A program made the position numbers and the translations under genes. Below are positions 1 to 9,364 of a DNA stretch of 64,000 nucleotides, piece after piece (positions within the stretch are counted from its first letter, which is position 1; the number at the start of each line of letters is the position of its first letter). Origin of the DNA: Desulfocapsaceae bacterium (GTDB lineage: Bacteria; Desulfobacterota; Desulfobulbia; Desulfobulbales; Desulfocapsaceae); assembly GCA_030653035.1 (NCBI GenBank), contig JAUSAB010000054.1, positions 1-64,000 on the forward strand, given 5' to 3'. A model generated the notes under the pieces. The model was not told the origin of the DNA. It worked only from the letters and a program-made list of their open reading frames with translations, and did no database searches.

Positions 1-82
1 TGAGTTCTCCAATAGTCCGGGCTTTTGCCAAATGCTCTTTTGCACTATTCAGTATCTCTTTGCCACTTGCTGGTCTTGCCAT
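1..82 (-). CDS. Partial helix-turn-helix or transposase-like protein (N-terminus only)
   Basis: A leftward gene runs off the window; only 27 codons are visible, starting MARPASGKEILNSAKEHL. A strong ribosome binding site (AAGGAGG on the minus strand) lies just upstream, so the start is well supported. The N-terminus resembles small DNA-binding proteins or IS630-type transposase leaders that begin with a similar M-x-R-P-x-S/T-G-x-x-[IL]-L pattern. That family call is from memory of the pattern and is tentative. The start codon lies within an inverted repeat. Confidence 0.4.
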   Translation of the reverse strand, partial: MARPASGKEILNSAKEHLAKARTIGEL

Positions 83-111
83 ATGTCCACCTCCTTATTT
101 GGTGGACATAT
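81..111 (-). repeat. 11-bp inverted repeat around the ribosome binding site and start codon
   Basis: ATATGTCCACC at 81-91 is mirrored exactly by GGTGGACATAT at 101-111. The 9-base spacer and inner arm hold the AAGGAGG ribosome binding site, and the outer arm includes the start codon of the left-edge gene. A TATAAT-like -10 box (minus strand) overlaps the upstream arm. It could be an autoregulatory operator or an RNA hairpin that hides the ribosome binding site. Confidence 0.6.
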
Positions 112-207
112 TATAACATCTTTGATTTAGAAATGGAATAATATCTTGTTTGTGACGGCCTGCAAGATATCTCCTGAGGCAAATCTTGCTTAAAATCATT
201 TTAATAA

Positions 208-240
208 AAAAAGCGCGTCCGATAATTTCAGACGCGCTTT
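208..240 (-). terminator. Rho-independent terminator of the actP operon
   Basis: On the minus strand AAAGCGCGTC and GACGCGCTTT form a 10-bp stem around an 11-base loop. A T-rich run follows, about 30 bases downstream of the actP stop codon. Confidence 0.8.
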
Positions 241-270
241 ACAAAAACAAAAAACAGCAAGCAGAAGCTC

Positions 271-1848
271 TTATTCAGCACCAACTCCCAGATAGGTGCG
301 GAGCTTTTCATCTTCAAATTTCTGTTGTGCTATTTCATCTTTAGTCATAAGTGAAACGATCCAACCAACAACAAAGGCCGCTGTCATTGACACAATAGCA
401 GGATTCTTCAAAGCAAACAACTCGGACCCCTTAGGATTCTTAAACACATCCACCCAAACCGTGGGACTGACAATGATAAGCCCTACAGCCAAAAATGCAC
501 CGGTAAGGATCGACCATACTGCACCAGCCGTAGTAAACCGTTTCCAGAAAATGGAAAGAACCAAAGCCGGGAAGTTGGCACTACAGGCAATAGCAAACGC
601 CAAACCTACCATGAACGCAACATTCTGTCCTTTAAAAAGAATACCAAGACAAACAGCGACGATACCAAAAAGAAGGGTAGCGATCTTACTGGCCCGCACT
701 TCTTCCTGCTCTGTAGCAGAACCGCCTTTAATGACATGAACATAAATATCATGGGAAAATGAAGAAGCGGCCGCCAGAGTCAGACCGGCCACCACCGCCA
801 GAATGGTGGCAAAAGCAACCGCAGCGATAAAACCAAGGAAGGGGGTACCACCCAGAAACTCTGCCAGCAACGGAGCCGCCATATTGCCGCCCTTATCAAT
901 GTTCATAATTACTTCCCGCCCAATGAGAGCCGCCGCACCAAAACCAACAATAGGAATAATAATATAAAAATATCCGATAAAACCTGTGGCATAAAGAACT
1001 GAGGTCCGAGCAGCTTTAGCATCAGGAACGGTAAAAAAGCGCTGCAGGATGTGAGGCAGTCCCAAGAGACCGAACATCAAGGCCAACCCAAGGGAAATGG
1101 CATCGATTGGGCTGGTAATCAACCCACCAGGTTCAAGTGCTCCTTGGCCATACTGGGTAGCAACTGCGCTATAGAGTTCACCGGGACTGAAGTGAAACTT
1201 AGCCAGAACCATGACCATCATAACTGATACACCACAGAGTAAGAGAACAGCCTTGACAATCTGCACCCAGGTCGTGGCCAGCATTCCACCAAAGAGCACA
1301 TAAGCCAACATGATGGCGCCAACAAGTACTTCAGCCACCTCATAAGGCAGACCAAACATCAACTTAATGAGACTACCGGAACCAACCATCTGGGCAATGG
1401 TATAAAAAAGAACGGTGAGAATACCACCAATGGCGGAAGCAATACGAACCGGAGTCTGTTTCAACCGGAAGGCAACCACATCCGCAAAGGTAAACTTACC
1501 AAGATTTCTCAGGGGTTCCGCAATAAGAAACATCAAAGCCGGCCAGCCAACCAGCCAGCCAACCGCATAAATCATTCCATCATACCCTTTCAGGGCAACC
1601 ATACCGGCAATCCCAAGAAAGGAAGCAGCAGACATATAATCACCAGCCAGGGCCAAACCGTTCTGGAATGCACTGACACTGCGCCCAGCCGCGTAAAACT
1701 CCTTGGTCGTCTTGGTACGTTTGGCTGCCCAATAAGTAATTACTAAGGTAATGGAAACAATAATTAAAAAAAAGACAATGGCAGGCAAAGTGGGATGTCC
1801 CAATGTAGTCTGGATGGAACCCGCCGCTTGGTCAATAACTGGTGGCAT
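271..1848 (-). CDS. actP: Acetate/cation symporter, solute:sodium symporter family
   Basis: 525-residue multi-spanning inner-membrane protein of the SSS family, as long as E. coli ActP, which imports acetate and other short monocarboxylates with a cation. Hydrophobic segments occur through its whole length. The region around residues 55-85 holds the conserved GRSVSAFQNGLALAGDYMSA segment typical of ActP. A good ribosome binding site (AGGAG) precedes the ATG. It follows a DUF485 gene by 51 bp, the usual yjcH-actP pairing, and is followed by a strong terminator. With acs at 6894-8885 it makes an acetate uptake and activation system. The substrate is inferred from family and context; propionate or pyruvate cannot be excluded. 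Confidence 0.9.
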   Translation of the reverse strand: MPPVIDQAAGSIQTTLGHPTLPAIVFFLIIVSITLVITYWAAKRTKTTKEFYAAGRSVSAFQNGLALAGDYMSAASFLGIAGMVALKGYDGMIYAVGWLVGWPALMFLIAEPLRNLGKFTFADVVAFRLKQTPVRIASAIGGILTVLFYTIAQMVGSGSLIKLMFGLPYEVAEVLVGAIMLAYVLFGGMLATTWVQIVKAVLLLCGVSVMMVMVLAKFHFSPGELYSAVATQYGQGALEPGGLITSPIDAISLGLALMFGLLGLPHILQRFFTVPDAKAARTSVLYATGFIGYFYIIIPIVGFGAAALIGREVIMNIDKGGNMAAPLLAEFLGGTPFLGFIAAVAFATILAVVAGLTLAAASSFSHDIYVHVIKGGSATEQEEVRASKIATLLFGIVAVCLGILFKGQNVAFMVGLAFAIACSANFPALVLSIFWKRFTTAGAVWSILTGAFLAVGLIIVSPTVWVDVFKNPKGSELFALKNPAIVSMTAAFVVGWIVSLMTKDEIAQQKFEDEKLRTYLGVGAE

Positions 1849-1899
1849 CTATTTTCTCCTTTGGATTTATATGATTTGCAATCAATCAGCAAGAATTGA

Positions 1900-2211
1900 T
1901 TATTTCCCGAGCAGCAACGCCCGTAACCGCCGGACTTCAGGGTCATAACTTGTATTCGCCCACACAACGTAGATAACGGTAAACAGCCAGGCAGCAAGAA
2001 TTACAGCCACAGCAAGAGGAATTCCCAAAGTAGTTGCCCCGGTTTCACTCAACTTCTGGGCAAGAAATGATTTGTTAAAACCAATCAACAAAACAAAACC
2101 ATAATAACTGACAAACAACAGTAACAGCAGCACAATGGATACGGTCCCCCGTTTTACCACAAGTGACTTGAACTCACTTGATTCAAGCAGGTCAGAAACA
2201 TTTTTTTGCAT
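1900..2211 (-). CDS. DUF485 (YjcH-like) membrane protein
   Basis: 103 residues with two hydrophobic segments (about residues 23-45 and 60-85) joined by a short loop, as in the DUF485 family that nearly always precedes actP-type symporters. Its role is not established; it is thought to be an accessory of the transporter. I chose the ATG at 2211 because AAGGAG precedes it; a longer in-frame reading to 2346 adds 45 residues without a ribosome binding site. It is the first gene of the actP operon. Confidence 0.85.
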   Translation of the reverse strand: MQKNVSDLLESSEFKSLVVKRGTVSIVLLLLLFVSYYGFVLLIGFNKSFLAQKLSETGATTLGIPLAVAVILAAWLFTVIYVVWANTSYDPEVRRLRALLLGK

Positions 2212-2509
2212 TGAATTCTCCTTTTTTAAAAAAAATCGAGAGTTACTTCTCATCCGAAAACAAGCAATGTGTATATGACACATATTGTAGGGGCCTTTTA
2301 CCTTGTATCTTGCCAAAATGTCAATATTTTTGTCTTGTGAAATCAAAAAAGCACTCTAGCTAGCTCAAGCTAAACATCATGTCAACTATCCATAATTACA
2401 GTTGTTTTTAATAAGACAGATACGATTCCACGCTCTCCATCCAATTTTTACAGTCAACAAGATCACTTGTTGCATGATTTCAACTTGATATCAATTCGAA
2501 GTAACAGTC
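2212..2509. other. Intergenic region between ilvC and the actP operon
   Basis: AT-rich and without a credible reading frame. It should hold the actP-operon promoter and the ilvC 3' end. A TTGACA-like -35 element is present on the minus strand (complement near 2314-2319), but I could not pair it with a convincing -10 box. No clear terminator hairpin follows ilvC. Confidence 0.4.
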
Positions 2510-3982
2510 TTACAAAATTGCCTTCATGGCCCCCATATATGAACGCAACTCCTCGCCGATCATCTCAACCCCAGTGAAACGAATCGCCTCGTTGACAGCA
2601 ATAAGCTTGACATTATCAACTCCGTTATCCTTCAGGGCAAGTCCCTTGCCTATCACATCAGTGTCAACATATTTCATAAAATCAGCCAGCATGGGCACTG
2701 CCGCATGGGCAAAAAGATAGCAGCCATATTCAGCGGTATCCGAAATAACCACATTCATCTCATACAACTTCTTGCGGGCTATGGTATTGGCAATAAGCGG
2801 CACCTCATGCAGCGACTCATAATAGGCGGATTCCTCCTTGATACCGGCAGCAACCATGGTATCAAAAGCCAATTCCACTCCAGCCTTGACCATGGCGATC
2901 ATCAGGATACCGTGATCAAAATATTCCTGCTCAGGAATAACCGCCGTAGTGGAGACCGCTTTTTCAAAGGCACTCTTGGCTGTTTGCGCCCGCCATTTCA
3001 GAAGGTTGACATCATCTTTGGCCCAGTCCTTCATCATCGTCTTGGAAAAGGAACCGGACATGATGTCATCCATATGTTTTTCAAAAAGAGGCCGTAGAAT
3101 ATTCTTCAACTCTTCAGACAAAGCAAAGGCCATGACCTTGGCCGGATTTGTCAGGCGATCCATCATATTGGTAATTCCACCATGCTTTAGGGCCTCAGTG
3201 ATGGTCTCCCAGCCATGCTGAATCAATTTGGAGGCATAACCCGCCTCAATCCCTTTTTCAACCATCTTGTTGAAACAGAGAAGAGAACCGGCCTGAAGCA
3301 TACCGCAGAGAATCGTCTGCTCACCCATGAGATCCGATTTCACCTCGGCTACAAAAGAAGACTGGAGGACACCGGCACGATCCGCTCCAGTGCCGCAGGC
3401 ATACGCCTTGGCCAGCTCCCAGCCCTTCCCCTGCGGGTCATTCTCACGATGCACCGCAATCAGAGTGGGAACTCCAAAACCACGCTTATACTCTTCCCGC
3501 ACCTCGGTGCCGGGAGATTTAGGGGCGACCATGATAACGGTGAGATCCTCACGGATCTGCATCCCTTCTTCCACAATATTGAAACCGTGCGAATAGGAAA
3601 GACAGGCCCCTTTCTTCATCAAAGGCATAATGGCAGTGACTACCTTGGTATGCTGTTTATCCGGGGTCAGATTGATAACCAGATCGGCCTTGGGGATGAG
3701 CTTTTCAAAGGTACCAACGACAAAGCCATTGGTGCTGGCATTCTTGAATGACTGTCGCTTCTCACTGATGGCCGCCTCACGCAGGGCATAAGAGATATCA
3801 AGACCACTATCCCGGAGATTCAGCCCTTGATGCAACCCTTGAGCACCGCAACCAACAATCACGATCTTCTTGCCACGCAAGGCCTCTACCCCGTTAAACT
3901 CGGAAGAATCCATGAACCGGCACTGACCAAGCTCCTGAAGCTGCAGGCGCAACGGCAGGCTGTTGAAATAATTTTGTCCCAT
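2510..3982 (-). CDS. ilvC: Ketol-acid reductoisomerase, class II (long form)
   Basis: 490 residues, matching the long E. coli-type class II enzyme rather than the ~330-residue class I form. It catalyses the isomerisation and NADPH-dependent reduction of acetolactate or acetohydroxybutyrate in valine, isoleucine and leucine synthesis, in the cytoplasm. The nucleotide-binding loop [16 protein letters not shown] lies at residues 41-56. The two C-terminal helical knotted domains fill residues ~210-490. A GGAG ribosome binding site precedes the ATG. It stands alone, away from other ilv genes, between the actP operon and the exonuclease pair, so it is probably a single-gene unit. A promoter candidate is at 4080-4107. 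Confidence 0.95.
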   Translation of the reverse strand: MGQNYFNSLPLRLQLQELGQCRFMDSSEFNGVEALRGKKIVIVGCGAQGLHQGLNLRDSGLDISYALREAAISEKRQSFKNASTNGFVVGTFEKLIPKADLVINLTPDKQHTKVVTAIMPLMKKGACLSYSHGFNIVEEGMQIREDLTVIMVAPKSPGTEVREEYKRGFGVPTLIAVHRENDPQGKGWELAKAYACGTGADRAGVLQSSFVAEVKSDLMGEQTILCGMLQAGSLLCFNKMVEKGIEAGYASKLIQHGWETITEALKHGGITNMMDRLTNPAKVMAFALSEELKNILRPLFEKHMDDIMSGSFSKTMMKDWAKDDVNLLKWRAQTAKSAFEKAVSTTAVIPEQEYFDHGILMIAMVKAGVELAFDTMVAAGIKEESAYYESLHEVPLIANTIARKKLYEMNVVISDTAEYGCYLFAHAAVPMLADFMKYVDTDVIGKGLALKDNGVDNVKLIAVNEAIRFTGVEMIGEELRSYMGAMKAIL

Positions 3983-4079
3983 TATTTTCTCCTTTTATGG
4001 TTAAAGGTTAATTTTTTTCTCAGAAAAAAAGGCCATAAAAACACTACTGAACTGTTTCTTCATTTTTATAATGCCGCAT

Positions 4080-4107
4080 AGCATAGTCTTATTTTATATT
4101 GCGTCAA
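4080..4107 (-). promoter_or_regulatory. Candidate sigma-70 promoter for ilvC
   Basis: On the minus strand TTGACG (4107-4102) is followed after 16 bases by TATGCT (4085-4080), about 100 bases before the ilvC start. An AT-rich leader with an A-tract/T-tract hairpin follows. The -10 match is only moderate. Confidence 0.4.
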
Positions 4108-4149
4108 GTGACTTATGCCCAATTCTGCCCAAAACAGGACAAAGCCAGA

Positions 4150-4863
4150 TCAATAACGCAAGCTTCCCACCCTTCCCGCCTGATAGATATCCTTGAGGGT
4201 TAATAGACCACCCTTTCTGAATTTTTTGAGAAGAAAAAGAAAAAGATAGGCCGTCTGGATCGCATCCTCAAGGGCATCATGGGGTTTAAACATGGGAAGA
4301 TTATATTCTCTGGCCAAATCTTCAAGGACATAACTCACTGAGTGGTCATCCTCTTCACGAAAAGGTCCAAGTAATATCTGTCGATAACGTCGCGCCATGC
4401 GAATCGTATCAATCGCTGGATTAGCCAAAGTCCCACCCATCAGCTTACGGGCAGCTATATTCAAAAACCCCATGTCCAATTCCACAAAATGCCCAACCAT
4501 GAGACCATTACCGGAAAACTCAATAAAATCAGGCAACACCTCCTCCAGAGGAGGTGCGCCTGCTAACTGCTCCGGGGTAATCCGGTGAATCAAGGTGGCT
4601 TCAGTATGCCTCAAACTCCTTGGTCTGATATATTGGTGAAACGTAGCGCCAAGATCGATCTGCAGATCCCGGATCAAAACCGCGCCGATGGAGATAATCT
4701 CGTCCCGTTTCCGGTCAAAACCGGTAAGCTCGGTATCACAGACGACAAAGGTGTACTCGGTAAGCGGTCTCGACTGATCAAATCCGGCAAAGGCTTCCCT
4801 ATTCTGAATAATGAGCGGATGAGGAGGGGAAAACCAGGTATTTGGTTTGAATAGATTCACCAT
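4150..4863 (-). CDS. 3'-5' exonuclease, DnaQ/DEDD family
   Basis: 237 residues. The exonuclease I motif FVVCDTELTGFD lies near residue 45 (D and E as metal ligands). Motif II (GHFVELDMGFLN) is near residue 125, and a motif III-like HDALEDAIQTAYLF is near residue 205, fitting the DEDDh proofreading/RNase T class. The ATG overlaps the stop codon of the upstream CBS/nucleotidyltransferase gene by one base (TGATG), so the two are translationally coupled. It lacks the DNA polymerase III context and is probably not the replicative epsilon subunit. The same pairing of DnaQ-like and CBS/DUF294 proteins occurs near acetate symporter genes in other proteobacteria, as I recall it; its substrate is unknown. 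Confidence 0.8.
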   Translation of the reverse strand: MVNLFKPNTWFSPPHPLIIQNREAFAGFDQSRPLTEYTFVVCDTELTGFDRKRDEIISIGAVLIRDLQIDLGATFHQYIRPRSLRHTEATLIHRITPEQLAGAPPLEEVLPDFIEFSGNGLMVGHFVELDMGFLNIAARKLMGGTLANPAIDTIRMARRYRQILLGPFREEDDHSVSYVLEDLAREYNLPMFKPHDALEDAIQTAYLFLFLLKKFRKGGLLTLKDIYQAGRVGSLRY

Positions 4864-6797
4864 CACATCACCGGATACATCCGCTCCAGCACACCATACA
4901 ACCTTTCTATAACCGCAAAGGCATCCTTAAGCATCCTCCGCTCCAGATCAGAGAGATCTGCCGGATCGATGTGGTTGTCGGGAAGAATTCCCGCCTCAAT
5001 TTGCCGCAATTGATGCACCAGACGCTGCTGCATCTGCAGTTCATAGGCCTCGCTCGCCGCTGACCACAACTCCCCCTGAATCTGTTCTCCTTCCATCAGG
5101 GCCTTCAGACGGGCCAGGGTATTGGTCTCTTTCACCCCGAACTTCAGGGCCAGAACCCGGGCAAAATCAACAAAAGGGGTCAATCCCTGCCGCTTGATAT
5201 CCAGCCTATTTTTATGTTCGCCATCTTTTTCAACAATAAAGTTTTTGAAAAAAGAGAGCGGAACCCGGGTCTCCATACATTGACGGGCCAGATGGAACAA
5301 AAAAAGATCCATCCCCACTATCTCCCTGTTTAAATGCGCTCGCAGCTCCTCGGCAAGTATGGCCTCGCCGAATCCGGCACGAAAGTCGAAAAAGATAATG
5401 GAATTAAGCAATTCCTGCGGTTCGGGTGCGGCAATCCAATGGTCGAAATAGTGGGTCCATACCGATAAAGGCTGACACCAGAGCGGATTAATGGCCATAA
5501 TTTCACCAGGACAGAGCGGATAGCCACAGTTGACCAGATGATCAATGGCCTTGGCTGCAAAGGCCGCAAAATACGTCTCCGCCGCCTGTTTCTGAGCCTC
5601 ATCCACCGGATCGGCATAGATGATGGCATTGTCCTGATCGGTCTTGAAGGTCTGCTCGCGCCGCCCCTCACTACCCAGCAACAGCCAGCAATACGGCACC
5701 GGCGGCACCCCCATCTCTTTTTCGAGCAGGGTCAACATCCGTCCCAGGATATGATCGTTGAGAATGGCGATCATCTGGGTGATATTGCCGGCCTTGGCCC
5801 CTTCCCCGATCAGTCCCCGAATCACCTCCGGGATCTTCTGGGCCAGGGGATACAAGCCTACAATCTGCTGCTCTGCGCGAATCTCGCGGAATAAATAATA
5901 CGGTGAGTGTCCCTGCAGGAGCATGATATCATGGGAGGTAATCACCCCGACAACCCGCCCGCCGCGCTCCACCGCCAGATGATGAATCCCGGTAGCCATC
6001 ATCTTCAACAACACATCGAAACAGAGAGACTGGGACAGCACCGTCTGCACCGGGCTATTCATAATAGTCGCAACCGGTTGGTTATAATCCAGCCCGGCCG
6101 CCACCACCTTTCCCCGGAGATCGCGGTCGGTGAGAATGCCGACAATCTTTTCCTCATCGCTCGGATCATGAACAAGCAGACACCCCACCCGATGCTCAGA
6201 CATAAGGATAGCGGCCTCCTGAATGGTGACATTGGCCGCAACCTTGCGCAAGGTCTTCACCAGATCACCAACCCTGATCGAGAAAAGATAGAGATCATCA
6301 TTGCTGCGCCGCGCCACCTTGTGATGACGGAGCTCACTGTAGGCGGTGGTGACGATTTTTTCTGAAAAACTCTTCAGATAATAGTGGGTAAAAGCGGGCT
6401 GTTTTGCAATGAGATCAAGAAAAATCTCCCGGGGCAGAAGAAAACAGAAGGTGTCCTCCACGGTTTCAATATTCAGATTAGCTGCGGTGCCGCGAATAAT
6501 GGCCAGTGCCCCGATAGAGGCGCCTTCCCCGCGGAAGTCCTTCAAGGTTACCTCGCCGTTATCGTCTTCGAGAAAGGCCTTGACCCCGCCGCGCTGAATC
6601 AAATAAAGATAACTTAATTCAGTGGTGTCAGCAGTCAGAAGCCTGGTGCCTTTGGGAAAAAAATCAATGCGGCAATGGCAGGCAAGCCACCTCAGCGTTT
6701 CTGCATCCAGGGTATTAAAGGGCATGATCCCCTTAAAAAATGAGATCGCCACATCCGGGGCAACCACATGAACATCATTTCCTTTAAAGACTGCCAT
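4863..6797 (-). CDS. cNMP-binding / CBS-pair / DUF294 nucleotidyltransferase-like protein
   Basis: 644 residues in four parts. An N-terminal cyclic-nucleotide-binding-like beta-roll spans ~25-140. A CBS pair spans ~175-300, with GILTDRD and GVITSHD marking the two repeats. A DUF294 nucleotidyltransferase domain (~340-480) has the signature GSEGRREQTFKTDQDNAIIY. A DUF294 C-terminal helical domain spans ~490-640. The fold resembles GlnD and protein-PII uridylyltransferases, so it may transfer a nucleotide to a protein partner while sensing a nucleotide or adenylate through CBS. A GAGG ribosome binding site precedes the ATG. It forms an operon with the exonuclease and sits between acs and actP, suggesting a regulatory role in acetate metabolism (inference). 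Confidence 0.85.
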   Translation of the reverse strand: MAVFKGNDVHVVAPDVAISFFKGIMPFNTLDAETLRWLACHCRIDFFPKGTRLLTADTTELSYLYLIQRGGVKAFLEDDNGEVTLKDFRGEGASIGALAIIRGTAANLNIETVEDTFCFLLPREIFLDLIAKQPAFTHYYLKSFSEKIVTTAYSELRHHKVARRSNDDLYLFSIRVGDLVKTLRKVAANVTIQEAAILMSEHRVGCLLVHDPSDEEKIVGILTDRDLRGKVVAAGLDYNQPVATIMNSPVQTVLSQSLCFDVLLKMMATGIHHLAVERGGRVVGVITSHDIMLLQGHSPYYLFREIRAEQQIVGLYPLAQKIPEVIRGLIGEGAKAGNITQMIAILNDHILGRMLTLLEKEMGVPPVPYCWLLLGSEGRREQTFKTDQDNAIIYADPVDEAQKQAAETYFAAFAAKAIDHLVNCGYPLCPGEIMAINPLWCQPLSVWTHYFDHWIAAPEPQELLNSIIFFDFRAGFGEAILAEELRAHLNREIVGMDLFLFHLARQCMETRVPLSFFKNFIVEKDGEHKNRLDIKRQGLTPFVDFARVLALKFGVKETNTLARLKALMEGEQIQGELWSAASEAYELQMQQRLVHQLRQIEAGILPDNHIDPADLSDLERRMLKDAFAVIERLYGVLERMYPVM

Positions 6798-6834
6798 TCA
6801 CTTATCCTCTCTGCCGTTCATACCTGCAAAACAA

Positions 6835-6870
6835 CAAGGCGGAGCCTCCTTGCCAGAAAGCCCCGCCTTG
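6835..6870 (-). terminator. Probable terminator downstream of acs
   Basis: On the minus strand CAAGGCGG (6870-6863) pairs with CCGCCTTG (6842-6835). TTGTTTTG follows. It lies 24 bases after the acs stop codon. Confidence 0.6.
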
Positions 6871-6893
6871 CCCATCGATCAATAGCACGCAGA

Positions 6894-8885
6894 CTACTTT
6901 TTAGCCATGGCCTTCTTGCCATTAATCAGATCATCAACCACTGAAGGATCCGCCAGGGTTGAGGTGTCGCCAAAGTTATCAAAATCATTGGCGGCAATCT
7001 TTCTCAAGACCCGGCGCATGATCTTGCCACTGCGGGTCTTTGGCAGTCCCGGCGCGTACTGAATGGCATCCGGTGAGGCAATCGGGCCGATCTCGGTACG
7101 TACATGGGCCCGCAACTCAACCAGCAACTCAGGGGTCTGTTCCACATTGGATTTCACCGTAACAAAGGCATAAATGGCCTGCCCCTTGATCGGATGCGGC
7201 ATCCCGACAACCGCAGCCTCAGCAACCGAATGATGGGCCACCAGAGCCGACTCGATCTCAGCGGTGCCAAGCCGGTGACCGGAGACGTTAATAACATCAT
7301 CAAGACGTCCCATGATCCAGAAATACCCGTCCTCATCGCGGCGGGCCCCGTCTTCAGGGTCGTAAATATTCTCATAACGACTGAAATAGGCCTTCTTAAA
7401 CCGCTCGGGATCACCAAATACCCCGCGCAGCATACCTGGCCATGGTTTGCGAATAACCAGATGGCCGCCCTCATTGGGACCAGCCTCATGGCCTTCTTCC
7501 GTATAAATGGCCGCGTCGATACCCGGCAGAGGCAGAGTAGCGGAACCAGGCTTTAAAGGCGTGGCATACGGAAGCGGAGAGATCATAATGCCACCGGTCT
7601 CGGTCTGCCACCAGGTATCAACGATGGGCAGTTTATTCTTGCCGATATTGATATGATACCACATCCAGGCCTCAGGATTGATCGGCTCGCCAACGGAACC
7701 AAGAATCCGCAGACTGGAGAGGTCATAGCGCTGGGTTGGCTCCTCGCCATCCCGCATCAGGGCTCGGATAACAGTAGGGGCAGTATAAAAGATGTTGACC
7801 TGAAACTTCTCGACAATCTTCCAGAAACGATCCGGGCCGGGATAGGAAGGCACACCCTCAAACATCAAGGAAGTAGCACCCAGGCCCAACGGCCCATAAA
7901 GGATATAGGAATGGCCGGTCACCCAGCCGATATCGGCGGTACACCAGTACACATCATTGTCTTTCAGGTCAAAAACCCATTGACAGGTGTGCATGGCATA
8001 GGTGAGATAGCCGCCGGTGGTGTGAACCACGCCCTTCGGCTTGCCGGTAGAACCGGAGGTGTAGAGGATAAAAAGGATATCCTCAGCATCCATGGATTCG
8101 GGAGCGCAGGTGCTGGAGATATCGGCGGCGGTTATCTCTTCATGCCACCAGGCATCCCGGCCAGCCTGCATCAGGATCTCATTGCCGGCCCGTTTGACCA
8201 CAATGACATCCTTGACGGTATCACATTCTTCCAGTGCCGTATCGGCATTGGGCTTCAGGGGAATTGTCTTTCCCGCGCGCAACACGGCGTCGGCGGTAAT
8301 CAGCACCTTGGCCTCACAGTCCTGCACCCGGCTCTTGAGGGCAATCGCCGAGAATCCGGCAAAAACGACTGAATGGATGGCACCAATGCGGGCACAGGCG
8401 AGCAGGGAAATAGCCAGTTCCGGGATCATGGGGAGATATATCGCCACCCGGTCGCCCTTCTTCACACCCTTTTTCTTCAGGACATTGGCCACCCGGCAGA
8501 CCTCAGTATAGAGCATCTGATAGGTATAAACCCGGACATCCTCTTCCGGCTCGCCCTGCCAGATGATGGCGGCCTTGTTGCGCCGTCCATTGGTGAGATG
8601 ACGATCAAGGCAGTTATAAGACATATTCAATTTACCGCCCTGAAACCATTTAATCTCAGGCTTGTTGTAATCATACTCAAGAACCTTGTCCCATTTTTTG
8701 TCCCAGGTAACCAGTTCTCCGGCACGCTCGGCCCAGAATCCTTCAGGATCTTCCATGGAACGACGATATGCAGCTTTATAGGCCTCCATACTGCCCACAT
8801 GCGCAGCATCGCGTCCTTCCTGCGGGGGCTCAAAAATACGACCTTCACTTAATAGACTGGTAATCTTATCTTCATCAACGCTCAT
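6894..8885 (-). CDS. acsA: Acetyl-CoA synthetase (AMP-forming)
   Basis: 663 residues, the normal length for Acs. It converts acetate, ATP and CoA to acetyl-CoA via acetyl-adenylate. The adenylate-forming signature [12 protein letters not shown] is near residue 277. The motif [10 protein letters not shown] that shapes the acetate pocket is near 425. The C-terminal [11 protein letters not shown] carries the catalytic lysine that is the usual acetylation switch. A GGAGAG ribosome binding site precedes the ATG at 8885. It is followed by a hairpin terminator and then the CBS/exonuclease pair. Together with actP it supports scavenging of acetate at low concentration. Confidence 0.96.
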   Translation of the reverse strand: MSVDEDKITSLLSEGRIFEPPQEGRDAAHVGSMEAYKAAYRRSMEDPEGFWAERAGELVTWDKKWDKVLEYDYNKPEIKWFQGGKLNMSYNCLDRHLTNGRRNKAAIIWQGEPEEDVRVYTYQMLYTEVCRVANVLKKKGVKKGDRVAIYLPMIPELAISLLACARIGAIHSVVFAGFSAIALKSRVQDCEAKVLITADAVLRAGKTIPLKPNADTALEECDTVKDVIVVKRAGNEILMQAGRDAWWHEEITAADISSTCAPESMDAEDILFILYTSGSTGKPKGVVHTTGGYLTYAMHTCQWVFDLKDNDVYWCTADIGWVTGHSYILYGPLGLGATSLMFEGVPSYPGPDRFWKIVEKFQVNIFYTAPTVIRALMRDGEEPTQRYDLSSLRILGSVGEPINPEAWMWYHINIGKNKLPIVDTWWQTETGGIMISPLPYATPLKPGSATLPLPGIDAAIYTEEGHEAGPNEGGHLVIRKPWPGMLRGVFGDPERFKKAYFSRYENIYDPEDGARRDEDGYFWIMGRLDDVINVSGHRLGTAEIESALVAHHSVAEAAVVGMPHPIKGQAIYAFVTVKSNVEQTPELLVELRAHVRTEIGPIASPDAIQYAPGLPKTRSGKIMRRVLRKIAANDFDNFGDTSTLADPSVVDDLINGKKAMAKK

Positions 8886-9364
8886 TGTGCTCTCCTTTCC
8901 ACTCTTGTTAAAAAACGTATGGCAATCCCGAAAGACAGATTGAACTTACAAGAAAACAAACAATTCCTGAAAATAAAATTTGCCTCATCAGGCTCACAAG
9001 CCTGCCCTCAAAATAAAATACGATATTAAACAAATACACACTTTTCAGGCAGGATTTACAGTCTCAAAATGATTTCAATATACCTTAAACCGTACCCGCT
9101 TTTCAAATAAAAAAACAAACAACATTATGACAGTGGCACATAATGATTACTTACTTATGGAAAAAATCCACAGAGAAGAGGACAATAGTTTTCCATTCCA
9201 TGTCAGCTTAAATATGGTAAAATAAAAAATTAATCTTTCTTTGACTTCTATCTGAAGACAAAAATGAATTATCTTTAATAAGCCAGCGTTCAAAATGGTA
9301 ACAAAATAACATCATGAACGGCCCCTAAAGGGGGATGTGATTTTTTTATAGGAAAATAATAGTT
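8886..9364. other. Intergenic region between divergent acs and the efflux genes
   Basis: 479 bp, strongly AT-rich, with no credible gene. It must carry the divergent promoters of acs and of the TolC-like gene. A small GC hairpin (CCCCT/AGGGG near 9324-9335) followed by a T-run lies about 30 bases before the TolC-like start. No clear repressor operator was recognised. Confidence 0.45.

Noticed and set aside
7653-8372. Open frame of 239 codons antisense to acs
   Set aside because: Shadow of the strongly conserved Acs coding sequence.
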